Assembly (NCBI RefSeq): GCF_025567525.1 | Contig: NZ_JAOQJY010000007.1 | Span: 1 to 64,000, forward strand | Length of the DNA: 64,000 bases | Direction of reading: 5' to 3' | DNA from: Gallintestinimicrobium propionicum | GTDB taxonomy: Bacteria > Bacillota > Clostridia > Lachnospirales > Lachnospiraceae | Part shown: piece by piece, positions 1-9,135 of the stretch | Layout of the letters: every line of letters starts with the position of its first letter | How positions within the stretch are numbered: position 1 is the first letter of the stretch | Translations under genes and position numbers: made by a program | Notes under the pieces: model-generated | Database searches by the model: none | The model's input: the letters and a program-made list of their open reading frames with translations, nothing else | What the model was told of the DNA's origin: nothing

Positions 1-54
1 CTGGGCGCCTTGAGACGCTGTCCGGTGTCAAGGGGTTATACCCAGCGAGCCGAG

Positions 55-73
55 CCACCCCTTGAAGGGGTGG
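55..73. other. Hairpin upstream of ilvD
   Basis: A perfect short hairpin (CCACCCC / GGGGTGG around TTGAA) lies in the 110 bases before ilvD. A GAGGAA ribosome binding site follows at 98-103. The window starts inside this leader, so I cannot tell whether it is the end of an attenuator or a simple stem-loop. No T-box antiterminator sequence is visible in what remains. Confidence 0.4.
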
Positions 74-110
74 CGGCGACTTTTGATAACAGAATGCGAG
101 GAACGAACAA

Positions 111-1778
111 ATGAGAAGTGATAATGTAACAAAAGGCGTCCAGCAGGCACCGCACAGAAGTCTGATGAATGCACTGGGAATGACAGAGGAGGAAAAGAAC
201 AGACCGCTGATCGGTATCGTAAACTCCTATAACGAAATCGTGCCCGGACATATGAACCTGGATAAAATTACAGAAGCGGTCAAGCTCGGCGTCGCGATGG
301 CTGGAGGCACCCCGGTTGTATTCCCGGCAATCGCAGTCTGCGATGGTATCGCGATGGGACATGTCGGCATGAAATATTCCCTCGTAACCAGAGACCTGAT
401 CTGCGACAGCACCGAGTGTATGGCGATGGCACATCAGTTCGATGGTCTGGTATGTATCCCTAACTGTGATAAAAATGTGCCCGGTCTTTTGATGGCAGCG
501 GCAAGACTGAATATCCCGACGATTTTTGTTTCCGGCGGTCCAATGCTGGCAGGACATCTGCACGGCAGAAAGAGAAGCTTATCTTCTATGTTTGAAGCAG
601 TAGGCTCCGTGGCAGCAGGCACCATGTCGCTGGAAGAGCTGCAGGAATACGAAGAAAAAGTATGTCCGACCTGCGGTTCCTGTTCCGGTATGTACACCGC
701 AAACTCCATGAACTGTCTGACAGAGGCGCTGGGCATGGGATTAAAGGGCAACGGCACAATTCCGGCAGTATATTCTGCACGTATCCAGCTGGCAAAGCAT
801 GCCGGTATGCAGATTATGGAGCTGGTTCGCAAGGATATCAAGCCTCGCGACATCATGACAAAGGATGCGTTCTTAAACGCCCTGACCGTCGATATGGCGC
901 TCGGCTGTTCTACAAACTCCATGCTGCATCTGCCTGCAATCGCGCATGAGGCAGGCGTAGAGCTGAACATGGAAATCGCAAATGAAATTTCTTCCCATAC
1001 ACCGAACCTGTGTCATCTGGCACCTGCAGGTCCGACCTACATTGAAGACTTAAATGAGGCTGGCGGCGTATACGCAGTTATGAATGAATTAAATAAGAAG
1101 GGACTGTTAAAGACAGACCTGATGACGGTAACCGGAAAGACCGTCGGCGAAAATATCGAAGCCTGTGTAAACCGCAATCCCGAAGTGATTCGTCCGATTG
1201 AAAATCCCTATTCTGAGACAGGCGGTATCGCTGTACTCAAAGGCAACCTGGCTCCGGATACCGGTGTTGTAAAGAGAAGCGCTGTTGTACCGGAAATGAT
1301 GGTTCATGAAGGTCCTGCAAGGGTATTTGACTGCGAGGAGGACGCGATTGCTGCGATCAAGGGCGGCAAGATTGTTCCCGGCGATGTCGTTGTGATCCGT
1401 TACGAGGGACCCAAAGGCGGCCCCGGCATGAGAGAAATGCTGAATCCGACTTCTGCAATCGCAGGTATGGGTCTTGGTTCCAGTGTTGCGCTGATTACGG
1501 ACGGTCGTTTCTCCGGCGCATCCAGAGGTGCGTCGATTGGTCATGTTTCCCCGGAGGCTGCTGTCGGCGGTCCCATCGCGCTGGTAGAAGAGGGCGATAT
1601 CATCAGCATCAATATTCCGGAAAATCGTCTGGATATGAAGGTCTCTGATGAAGTGCTGGCAGAGAGAAGGGCAAAATGGCAGCCCAGAGAGCCGAAGGTA
1701 ACCACCGGATATCTTGCACGTTACCGGGAAATGGTAACCAGCGGAAACAGAGGCGCTGTACTCGAAATTAAGAAATAA
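111..1778 (+). CDS. ilvD: Dihydroxy-acid dehydratase IlvD
   Basis: Dehydrates 2,3-dihydroxy-isovalerate and 2,3-dihydroxy-3-methylvalerate to the 2-oxo acids, the third step of valine/isoleucine synthesis, in the cytoplasm. The 555-residue length is normal for the IlvD/Edd family. The cluster-binding cysteine motifs are present: CDKNVPGLLMAA near residue 124 and PTCGSCSGMYTANSMN near residue 192. The C-terminal GRFSGASRGASIGHVSPEAA segment is also intact. GAGGAA sits 7 bases before the ATG. The gene is followed 21 bases later by ilvB, so the two are almost certainly co-transcribed. Function is assigned from very strong family similarity. Confidence 0.97.
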   Translation: MRSDNVTKGVQQAPHRSLMNALGMTEEEKNRPLIGIVNSYNEIVPGHMNLDKITEAVKLGVAMAGGTPVVFPAIAVCDGIAMGHVGMKYSLVTRDLICDSTECMAMAHQFDGLVCIPNCDKNVPGLLMAAARLNIPTIFVSGGPMLAGHLHGRKRSLSSMFEAVGSVAAGTMSLEELQEYEEKVCPTCGSCSGMYTANSMNCLTEALGMGLKGNGTIPAVYSARIQLAKHAGMQIMELVRKDIKPRDIMTKDAFLNALTVDMALGCSTNSMLHLPAIAHEAGVELNMEIANEISSHTPNLCHLAPAGPTYIEDLNEAGGVYAVMNELNKKGLLKTDLMTVTGKTVGENIEACVNRNPEVIRPIENPYSETGGIAVLKGNLAPDTGVVKRSAVVPEMMVHEGPARVFDCEEDAIAAIKGGKIVPGDVVVIRYEGPKGGPGMREMLNPTSAIAGMGLGSSVALITDGRFSGASRGASIGHVSPEAAVGGPIALVEEGDIISINIPENRLDMKVSDEVLAERRAKWQPREPKVTTGYLARYREMVTSGNRGAVLEIKK

Positions 1779-1799
1779 GGATAAAAAGGGGAGGACGAT

Positions 1800-3476
1800 A
1801 TGGTTCGTACAGGTGCTGAAATCGTCATAGAGTGTTTAAAAGAACAGGGCGTGGATGTTGTGTTCGGATATCCGGGCGGCTCCATTTTGAATGTATATGA
1901 TGCGTTATACAAGCATAGCGATGAGATTTTCCATGTGCTGACATCTCATGAACAGGGTGCTGCACATGCAGCAGATGGCTATGCGCGTGCAACCGGAAAA
2001 GTCGGTGTGTGTATGGCGACCAGTGGTCCCGGCGCGACGAATCTGGTTACCGGCATTGCGACCGCGTACATGGATTCCGTTCCGATGGTAGCGATTACCT
2101 GTAATGTAACGCTGCCGCTTCTGGGAAAAGATTCCTTCCAGGAGGTCGATATCGCAGGCGTGACGATGCCGATCACCAAACACGGTTACATTGTAAAAGA
2201 TGTCAATATTCTGGCAGACACGCTGCGCAAGGCATTTCATATTGCAAAATCCGGCAGACCCGGACCGGTGCTGGTAGATATCACCAAAGATGTAACGGCA
2301 GCGAGCTGCGAATATACACCTAAAAAGCCGGAATCGGTTGAACGTGCCGGACATTACACGCAGGAAGATTTAGATGCCGCGCTGGAAGTGATTTCCAAGG
2401 CGAAAAAACCCTATATTTATCTGGGCGGCGGAGCAATTCTTTCTGGCGCTTCAGAAGAGGTGCGTGCCTTTGCCAAAAAACTGGATTCTCCGGTCTGTGA
2501 TACCCTGATGGGAAAAGGGGCGTATGACGGTTACGATCCGCTCTATACCGGTATGATCGGTATGCACGGCACAAAGACCTCCAACCTCGGAGTGAGCGAG
2601 TGTGACCTTTTGGTTGCACTGGGCGCGAGATTTTCTGACCGTGTCATCGGCAACGCATCCTTATTTGCAAAGAATGCAAAGATCCTGCATATCGATATTG
2701 ATGCTGCTGAGATCAATAAAAATATCCATGCGGACGTGTCCATTGTCGGAGATCTGAAGGATGTTTTGACAAAGCTGATCGCACGGATGGAACAGATGCA
2801 TCATCCGGAGTGGACGGCGCATATTCTGGAATTAAAAGAAAAGTATCCGCTCAAATATGACGACAGCCAGTTGAGCTGCCCTTATATTATAGAAGAATTA
2901 GACCGCATTACGAAAGGCAATGCAATTATCACAACCGACGTCGGACAGCATCAGATGTGGGCGGCGCAGTATTATCATTATACGAAGCCCCGCACGTTTT
3001 TGTCCTCCGGCGGTCTTGGCACGATGGGCTACGGTATCGGGGCATGCATCGGCGCGAAAACAGGCTGCCCGGACAAAATCTGCGTTAATATCGGCGGAGA
3101 CGGATGCTTCCGTATGAACCTGATCGAGCTTGCGACAGCCAGCAGATATCAGATTCCGATCATCCAGATCATTATCAATAATCATGTGTTGGGCATGGTG
3201 CGCCAGTGGCAGACGCTCTTTTATGGAAAACGCTATTCCCAGACGGTTCTGGAGGATGCGGTGGATTACTGTAAGGTAGCAGAAGGACTGGGATGCGCGG
3301 CAATCCGCGTCACTGCGAAGGAGGAGGTTGCTCCGGCAATTGAAAAGGCAATCGCACTTCAGAAGCCGGTTGTCATCGACTGCAGAATTCCTGAAGACGA
3401 TAAGGTATTTCCGATGGTTCCAGCGGGTGCAGCGATCAGCGAGGTTTTCGATGGGGATGACCTTGCAAGCAAATAA
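1800..3476 (+). CDS. ilvB: Acetolactate synthase large subunit IlvB
   Basis: Thiamine-diphosphate enzyme that condenses pyruvate with pyruvate or 2-oxobutyrate, the first committed step to branched-chain amino acids. Visible features are the N-terminal VVFGYPGGSILNVYDAL, the SHEQGAAHAADGYARA segment carrying the catalytic glutamate that activates ThDP, and the C-terminal ThDP/Mg motif from GGDGCFRMN to IIINNHVLGMVRQWQ. Length (558 aa) is typical. GGGGAGG precedes the ATG. No ilvN regulatory subunit is found next to it in this window, so the small subunit must be elsewhere or absent. A hairpin terminator follows at about 3502-3547. Confidence 0.95.
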   Translation: MVRTGAEIVIECLKEQGVDVVFGYPGGSILNVYDALYKHSDEIFHVLTSHEQGAAHAADGYARATGKVGVCMATSGPGATNLVTGIATAYMDSVPMVAITCNVTLPLLGKDSFQEVDIAGVTMPITKHGYIVKDVNILADTLRKAFHIAKSGRPGPVLVDITKDVTAASCEYTPKKPESVERAGHYTQEDLDAALEVISKAKKPYIYLGGGAILSGASEEVRAFAKKLDSPVCDTLMGKGAYDGYDPLYTGMIGMHGTKTSNLGVSECDLLVALGARFSDRVIGNASLFAKNAKILHIDIDAAEINKNIHADVSIVGDLKDVLTKLIARMEQMHHPEWTAHILELKEKYPLKYDDSQLSCPYIIEELDRITKGNAIITTDVGQHQMWAAQYYHYTKPRTFLSSGGLGTMGYGIGACIGAKTGCPDKICVNIGGDGCFRMNLIELATASRYQIPIIQIIINNHVLGMVRQWQTLFYGKRYSQTVLEDAVDYCKVAEGLGCAAIRVTAKEEVAPAIEKAIALQKPVVIDCRIPEDDKVFPMVPAGAAISEVFDGDDLASK

Positions 3477-3489
3477 ATTAACGTAGTAG

Positions 3490-3518
3490 TTGACTAAAGC
3501 GAAAAATACGGGTACAAT
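3490..3518 (+). promoter_or_regulatory. Predicted sigma-A promoter for serC-serA
   Basis: TTGACT (3490-3495), a 17-base spacer, then TACAAT (3513-3518). It overlaps the left arm of the ilvB terminator hairpin. It is the only good promoter-like sequence in the 209-base ilvB-serC gap. Confidence 0.5.
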
Positions 3519-3547
3519 AGACCGAAAGGTCGGTATCCGTATTTTTA
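3502..3547 (+). terminator. Terminator after ilvB
   Basis: Inverted repeat AAAATACGG / CCGTATTTT with an internal GACCGAAAGGTC hairpin, ending in a T run. It could stop ilvDB transcripts. The A run on its left makes it potentially bidirectional. Confidence 0.65.
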
Positions 3548-3685
3548 TTCAGGCATGAGCGGTATTCGATATCATTTTTTTTAATCCAAATGTCCGTATC
3601 ACGAAAACACATGTTTGATAAGAACGGGCAGATCGGCTTTTTAGAAAATTCAAGTGCCGCACAGGCGGCGGAATGAGAGGTAAAA

Positions 3686-4768
3686 ATGTCCAGAGTGTAC
3701 AATTTCAGTGCAGGCCCGGCTGTCCTGCCGGAAGAAGTGCTGCAGGAAGCAGCAGACGAAATGCTTGATTACAGAGGCTGTGGAATGTCAGTTATGGAAA
3801 TGAGCCATCGTTCCGGTACCTATCAGAAAATCATCGATGAGGCGGAGGCTGATTTACGTCAGCTGATGGGAATCCCCGATAACTATAAAGTGCTGTTTTT
3901 ACAGGGTGGCGCAAGCCAGCAGTTTGCGATGATTCCGATGAACCTGATGAAAAACCGCGTAGCGGATTACATCATAACCGGACAGTGGGCGAAAAAGGCA
4001 TGGAAAGAGGCTTCCATTTACGGAAAGGCAAATGCGGTTGCATCCTCCGAGGATCAGACCTTTTCCTATATTCCGGACTGCTCCGATCTGCCGATCGACC
4101 CGGATGCGGATTATGTATATATTTGTGAAAATAACACCATTTACGGAACCAAATTCAAAACGCTTCCGAATACAAAGGGAAAACCCCTTGTTGCGGATGT
4201 TTCCTCCTGCTTCTTATCCGAGCCGGTTGATGTGACCAAATATGGCATGATTTACGGTGGCGTTCAGAAGAATATTGGACCTGCCGGCGTAGTTATCGCA
4301 ATTATCCGGGAAGACCTGATTACAGAAGATGTGCTGCCCGGCACGCCCACCATGTTAAAATATAAAATTCATGCGGATGCGAAATCCCTTTACAACACGC
4401 CTCCGGCATACGGAATTTACATTTGCGGCAAAGTATTTAAGTGGCTGCAAAAGCGCGGCGGTCTGGAAGCGATGAAAGAATACAACGAGAAAAAAGCGAA
4501 AATTCTGTATGATTTCCTGGATGAAAGCAAGCTGTTCAAAGGCACTGTCCGCAAGGAAGACCGTTCGTTGATGAACGTTCCGTTTATCACAGGCAATGCC
4601 GATCTGGATGCAAAATTTGTTGCAGAGGCAAAGAAAAACGGTCTGGAGAACTTAAAGGGACACAGAAGCGTCGGCGGCATGCGCGCAAGCATTTACAATG
4701 CAATGCCGATGGAGGGCGTGGAAAAGCTGGTTGCCTTTATGAAAGAGTTTGAAGCGCAGAATCAGTAA
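3686..4768 (+). CDS. serC: Phosphoserine aminotransferase SerC
   Basis: PLP enzyme converting 3-phosphohydroxypyruvate and glutamate to phosphoserine and 2-oxoglutarate, second step of serine synthesis. It begins with the family signature FSAGPAVLPEEVLQEAADEM and MSVMEMSHRS. The PLP lysine lies in YGGVQKNIGPAG near residue 196. The C-terminal substrate-binding GHRSVGGMRASIYNAM is present. 360 aa is the expected length. GAGAGG precedes the ATG. It is 18 bases upstream of serA, forming a two-gene serine operon. Confidence 0.96.
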   Translation: MSRVYNFSAGPAVLPEEVLQEAADEMLDYRGCGMSVMEMSHRSGTYQKIIDEAEADLRQLMGIPDNYKVLFLQGGASQQFAMIPMNLMKNRVADYIITGQWAKKAWKEASIYGKANAVASSEDQTFSYIPDCSDLPIDPDADYVYICENNTIYGTKFKTLPNTKGKPLVADVSSCFLSEPVDVTKYGMIYGGVQKNIGPAGVVIAIIREDLITEDVLPGTPTMLKYKIHADAKSLYNTPPAYGIYICGKVFKWLQKRGGLEAMKEYNEKKAKILYDFLDESKLFKGTVRKEDRSLMNVPFITGNADLDAKFVAEAKKNGLENLKGHRSVGGMRASIYNAMPMEGVEKLVAFMKEFEAQNQ

Positions 4769-4786
4769 GCAGAGTGGGAGGTTTCA

Positions 4787-5950
4787 ATGAGAAAATATTA
4801 TTGCATGAATCCGATCGCGCAGGTCGGACTCGATAATTTTTCGAAAAATTATATCAAAACAGACGAAATTACAGAAGCAGAAGGCATCCTGGTTCGAAGC
4901 ACATCGATGCATGATATGGAGCTGCCGGATGGACTTTTAGCGGTTGCAAGAGCAGGAGCCGGCGTCAACAATATCCCGCTGGAGAAATGCGCGGAAAAAG
5001 GTATCGTCGTGTTCAATACACCGGGTGCAAACGCAAACGGCGTAAAAGAGCTGGTCATTGCCGGAATGCTTTTAGCAAGCCGTGACGTCGTATCGGGCAT
5101 CAACTGGGTGGAAGAAAATCAGGAAGATGAAAATATTGCGAAGGATGCGGAGAAAGCGAAGAAGAAGTTTGCCGGTACAGAGGTGATGGGCAAGCGCCTC
5201 GGTATCATCGGACTGGGCGCGATCGGCGTCAAGGTTGCTAACGTGGCGCGTCATCTCGGAATGGAAGTGCTCGGCTATGATCCGTATGTATCGGTCGATG
5301 CGGCGTGGAAGTTAAGCCGCGACGTCAGACATGTGCTGGATGTCAATGAAATCTATGAGCAGTGCGATTATATCACAATCCATGTGCCGCTGATGGACAG
5401 CACAAAAAATATGATCAGCGCAGAAGCTATCTCCCGGATGAAGGACGGCGTGATTTTGTTAAACTTTGCAAGAGATCTGCTGGTGGATGAAGAAGCTGTG
5501 TTAGACGGAATTACCGCCGGAAAAATCCGCCGCTACGTTTCGGATTTCCCGAATCCGGTCACGGCAGGAAAGCCGGGCTGCATCGTCATCCCGCATCTGG
5601 GCGCTTCGACCGAGGAGTCGGAAGAAAACTGTGCGGTTATGGCAGTCAGACAGCTGCAGGAATATCTCGAAAACGGAAATATTCTCCACAGCGTCAACTT
5701 CCCGGACTGCGATATGGGTGTGTGTACGGCAGAAAGTAGAGTCGTGATTTTCCATAAGAATATCGCAAACATGATCGCGAAGTTCTCCTCCGTCCTCGGC
5801 TGGAACAACTTAAACATCGCAAATATGATGAACAAATCCAAAGGCGATGTTGCATATACGATGGTCGACCTGGAGTCCTCCGTAAGCGGCAGTATTGTCA
5901 ATCAGTTAAAGACGATCGACGGCGTGTTCCGCGTGCGGGTGGTGAAGTAA
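4787..5950 (+). CDS. serA: D-3-phosphoglycerate dehydrogenase SerA (ACT-domain type)
   Basis: NAD-dependent oxidation of 3-phosphoglycerate to 3-phosphohydroxypyruvate, first step of serine synthesis. The Rossmann motif GIIGLGAIGVKVANVARHLG lies near residue 142, the catalytic arginine in LLNFARDLL and the catalytic histidine in IPHLGASTEESEEN. About 70 C-terminal residues look like an ACT domain, which usually gives serine feedback. At 387 aa it is the short form. The place where the Arg-Glu-His triad normally has its glutamate reads YVSDFPNPV, so that residue is not obvious. A strong terminator follows at 5980-6025. Confidence 0.93.
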   Translation: MRKYYCMNPIAQVGLDNFSKNYIKTDEITEAEGILVRSTSMHDMELPDGLLAVARAGAGVNNIPLEKCAEKGIVVFNTPGANANGVKELVIAGMLLASRDVVSGINWVEENQEDENIAKDAEKAKKKFAGTEVMGKRLGIIGLGAIGVKVANVARHLGMEVLGYDPYVSVDAAWKLSRDVRHVLDVNEIYEQCDYITIHVPLMDSTKNMISAEAISRMKDGVILLNFARDLLVDEEAVLDGITAGKIRRYVSDFPNPVTAGKPGCIVIPHLGASTEESEENCAVMAVRQLQEYLENGNILHSVNFPDCDMGVCTAESRVVIFHKNIANMIAKFSSVLGWNNLNIANMMNKSKGDVAYTMVDLESSVSGSIVNQLKTIDGVFRVRVVK

Positions 5951-5979
5951 AACGCAGGCGTTCTGTAACGGAGAGTCGC

Positions 5980-6025
5980 AGACCCCGGAGAAAGGCAGTA
6001 TGGTGCCAGTCTTCGGGGTCTTTTC
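5980..6025 (+). terminator. Terminator after serA
   Basis: AGACCCCG pairs with CGGGGTCT, with further pairing inside, followed by TTTT. It ends the serC-serA unit. Confidence 0.8.
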
Positions 6026-6090
6026 TGTATGGTACTGTGGGTATATTCTGTGTTTGAGCGTGCGATCCGTGCTGCGTTTGCACAAGATAT

Positions 6091-6354
6091 TTATTTCTGT
6101 CCCTGTGCCGGTATGTTCTGCGCTGCCAGCTGTTTTTTAAACAGGGTGCGGAAAATCAGGCGGGAGAGCGGTCCGCAGTAGAACATCTGCCAGAAAAATG
6201 CCATCGGCAGGTTACAGCCAAAGGTGTGCGCCCATGTGCCGAAGCTGGGCTCCTTGAACAGCAGGGTAGCGACGAGACTCATGATCGGGCACATGATGCA
6301 GATGATCATCAGGGAAATCGCGGGGGACTGCCGTGCAGTACACCGCTTAGACAT
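6091..6354 (-). CDS. Small two-helix membrane protein, DUF2798-like
   Basis: An 87-residue protein with two hydrophobic segments (about residues 13-34 and 45-65) separated by a FKEPSFGTWAHTFGCN loop, and a basic end. This is the layout of the DUF2798 family, whose function is unknown. I chose the ATG at 6354 because AAGGG lies just upstream and the family begins there; a longer upstream frame would overlap glgB. It is convergent with serA and divergent from glgB, so it is probably its own transcription unit. Confidence 0.65.
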   Translation of the reverse strand: MSKRCTARQSPAISLMIICIMCPIMSLVATLLFKEPSFGTWAHTFGCNLPMAFFWQMFYCGPLSRLIFRTLFKKQLAAQNIPAQGQK

Positions 6355-6360
6355 TTTCCC

Positions 6361-6389
6361 TTGCCTATTGTGCCCGGGAAGGGTAAAAT
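6361..6389 (+). promoter_or_regulatory. Predicted glgB promoter
   Basis: TTGCCT (6361-6366), 17-base spacer, TAAAAT (6384-6389). It lies in the divergent gap and is 47 bases before the glgB start codon. Confidence 0.55.
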
Positions 6390-6435
6390 AAAAATAAGAG
6401 GGGCGCGGCAAAAGCGTCAGGCAGGAGGGTATCGA

Positions 6436-9135
6436 ATGAACGAAAAACTGTATAGGCTGATGAACTGGCCTGAAATAGAGGCAATTATTTATTCTGAGGA
6501 GGACGATCCGCACCGGCTTTTGGGACCGCACCGGGAAGGCAATGCGACGGTGGTGCAGGCATTTTATCCGGGCGCTGTTTCGATGGAACTGAAGCTGCCC
6601 GGTCAAAAGACCGTGGAAATGGAGCAGGCGGACGAGGCTGGCTATTATGCCGCACTGGTTGGCGGTAAGGAAATCGAAAGCTATACATTAAAGGCTTCTT
6701 TGGAAGATGGCACAACAGAAGAATTTGAAGATCCCTATCGGTTTGCTCCGGTCATTACCAAAGAGGATACGGCGCGGTTTGCGGCAGGAATCCATTATGA
6801 AGCTTACCGTATCCTTGGTGCGCATATGATGACCATCGACAAAACCCAGGGCGTGCATTTTGCAGTCTGGGCACCGAATGCGCTGCGGGTCAGTGTTGTG
6901 GGAGATTTTAACCATTGGGATGGACGCAGACATCAGATGCGCCGCCTGTGGGATTCCGGTATTTTTGAAATTTTTATCCCCGGAGTTAGAGAGGGCGAGA
7001 ATTATAAGTTTGAGCTGAAATTAAAGGGCGGTCTGACTTACCTGAAGGCAGATCCCTATGCGTTTGGACAACAGCTCCGCCCGGACACGGCATCTGTTGT
7101 TCGCAACATCGATGGCTTTGCCTGGGAAGATGAAGCATGGATCTTGGCACGGGAAAAAAGCTGTCCTGAAAAAGAGCCGATGAGCGTTTATGAAATGTAT
7201 CTGGGCTCCTTTGCAAAGCCCGAGGATGGCCGCAGATATTATAACTACCGGGAGTTTGCACCGAAGGTTATTTCCTATGTGAAGGAAATGGGCTATACCC
7301 ATGTGGAGCTGATGCCGGTTATGGAGCACCCGCTGGATGGATCCTGGGGCTATCAGGTCATCGGCTATTATGCGCCGACTGCACGTTATGGCACACCGCA
7401 GGATTTTATGTATTTTGTCAACGAGCTGCACAAAGCAGGAATCGGCGTGATTCTGGACTGGGTTCCGGCCCATTTTCCGAGAGATGCTTACGGACTGTCC
7501 GGGTTCGACGGGACATGCCTGTATGAGCACAAAGACCCGAGACAGGGGGCGCATCCGCATTGGGGAACGCTGATCTATAATTACGGCAGACCGCAGGTAA
7601 GCAACTACCTGATTGCCAATGCGCTTTACTGGGTGGAGCAGTTCCATGCAGACGGAATCCGGATGGACGCGGTCGCTTCAATGCTGTATCTCGATTACGG
7701 AAAGCAGGATGGCGAATGGATTGCCAACATGTACGGCGGCAATGAAAATCTGGAAGCGGTCGAATTTTTAAAGCATACAAACAGCATGATTCAAAAACGC
7801 GGCAGGGGCGCGGTTACGATCGCGGAGGAATCCACAGCATGGCCGAAGGTAACGGGCGATTTAAACGATGGTGGTCTTGGCTTTACGATGAAATGGAATA
7901 TGGGCTGGATGAACGATTTCCTCGACTACATGCAGTATGACCCATATTTCCGTGCGTATCATCACAACGATCTGACGTTTTCGATGGTTTATGCGTATTC
8001 CGAAAAGTTCATGCTCGTGTTATCCCATGACGAGGTCGTTCACGGCAAAGCGTCGATGCTTAGCAAGATGCCGGGAGAGGAAGCGGACAAATTCGCGAAC
8101 CTGCGCGCAGGCTACGGTTATATGATGACGCATCCGGGCAAGAAGCTTTTGTTTATGGGACAGGATATCGCAGAGTACGACGAGTGGAACGAAGAGCGGG
8201 GCGTGGAATGGGAACTGCTAAAATATGATCATCATGAGCAGATACGCCGGTTTGTGAAGCGGTTAAATGAGCTGTATCGTAAAAACCCTGCGCTGTATGC
8301 GGAAGACGACAGCTGGGACGGCTTCGAATGGATTGACTGCATTGATGCAAACGAATGCACGCTTTCCTATCTGAGAAAGAGCGACAAAGAGGAAGAGACG
8401 CTTTTGGTATGCCTGAACTTTGCAAATGTGGACAGACCGGAGTATCGGGTGGGTGTACCTTTTGAAGGAAAATATACGGAAGTTTTAAACTCTGACGATA
8501 TCGCCTTTGGCGGAAAAGGAAGAATTAACTCCTATGTACTGGAAGCGGAAGAAATCGCATCCGACGGCAGGGAAAATTCGATCCTGATGCATCAGGCGCC
8601 GCTGTCTGTGAGCATTTTTGCCTATACGCCTTACACGGACGAAGAAAAAGAAGAGCGCAGAAAGATCGCCGAGGCTGCCCAAAATGCGGCGGAAGAGGCT
8701 GTGAGAAAAGCCGCAGAGGAAGCTGCGAAAAAAGAAGCAATCGCTAAAAAAGCAGCGGAGGAGGCTGCAAAGAAGGAAGAAGCTGCGAGAAAAGCTGCAG
8801 AAGAGGCGGCTGAAAAGGAAGCGGTGGCAAGGCAGGCAGCAGAAGAGGTTGTAAGAAAAACGGCTGCTGCCAAAAAAGCGGTGGAAGAGGCTGCGAAGAA
8901 AGCAGCTGCTATGAAAAAGAAAACCCTGAAGGAAGAGCTGACCGAAAAGGCAGAGCAGGCGGACAGCGCGATTCTTGAGGGAAAAGAAAAAGAAAAGCCT
9001 GCACGCCGCACGACCCGCAAAAAGACAGCGACCGCGAAGGCTGTCGCACCGAAAGAGCCGACGGCTAAGAAGCCTGCGTCTGTAGCTAAGAAGTCTACCT
9101 CTTCCGCGAAAGTGGCGAAAGGAACCAAAGCATGA
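6436..9135 (+). CDS. glgB: 1,4-alpha-glucan branching enzyme GlgB with long basic C-terminal tail
   Basis: Introduces alpha-1,6 branches in glycogen. Domain order: N-terminal CBM48-like beta domains (residues ~15-230), GH13 barrel (~240-610), C-terminal all-beta domain (~630-730). Catalytic motifs are seen: DGIRMDAVASMLY (nucleophile Asp), TIAEESTAW (acid Glu), LSHDEVVHGK (stabiliser Asp). The ATG at 6436 follows AGGAGGG. The odd part is residues ~736-899. These are an Ala/Glu/Lys-rich helical stretch (repeats of the EEAAKK type) and, from ~853, a Lys/Ala/Thr/Pro tail that looks like histone H1. Ordinary GlgB proteins stop before this. The stop codon overlaps the next start by 4 bases. Confidence 0.95.
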   Translation: MNEKLYRLMNWPEIEAIIYSEEDDPHRLLGPHREGNATVVQAFYPGAVSMELKLPGQKTVEMEQADEAGYYAALVGGKEIESYTLKASLEDGTTEEFEDPYRFAPVITKEDTARFAAGIHYEAYRILGAHMMTIDKTQGVHFAVWAPNALRVSVVGDFNHWDGRRHQMRRLWDSGIFEIFIPGVREGENYKFELKLKGGLTYLKADPYAFGQQLRPDTASVVRNIDGFAWEDEAWILAREKSCPEKEPMSVYEMYLGSFAKPEDGRRYYNYREFAPKVISYVKEMGYTHVELMPVMEHPLDGSWGYQVIGYYAPTARYGTPQDFMYFVNELHKAGIGVILDWVPAHFPRDAYGLSGFDGTCLYEHKDPRQGAHPHWGTLIYNYGRPQVSNYLIANALYWVEQFHADGIRMDAVASMLYLDYGKQDGEWIANMYGGNENLEAVEFLKHTNSMIQKRGRGAVTIAEESTAWPKVTGDLNDGGLGFTMKWNMGWMNDFLDYMQYDPYFRAYHHNDLTFSMVYAYSEKFMLVLSHDEVVHGKASMLSKMPGEEADKFANLRAGYGYMMTHPGKKLLFMGQDIAEYDEWNEERGVEWELLKYDHHEQIRRFVKRLNELYRKNPALYAEDDSWDGFEWIDCIDANECTLSYLRKSDKEEETLLVCLNFANVDRPEYRVGVPFEGKYTEVLNSDDIAFGGKGRINSYVLEAEEIASDGRENSILMHQAPLSVSIFAYTPYTDEEKEERRKIAEAAQNAAEEAVRKAAEEAAKKEAIAKKAAEEAAKKEEAARKAAEEAAEKEAVARQAAEEVVRKTAAAKKAVEEAAKKAAAMKKKTLKEELTEKAEQADSAILEGKEKEKPARRTTRKKTATAKAVAPKEPTAKKPASVAKKSTSSAKVAKGTKA

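Noticed and set aside
1..110. T-box riboswitch before ilvD
   Set aside because: The antiterminator core GGGTGGNACCGCG is not present in the bases available; the window starts too late to judge the full leader.
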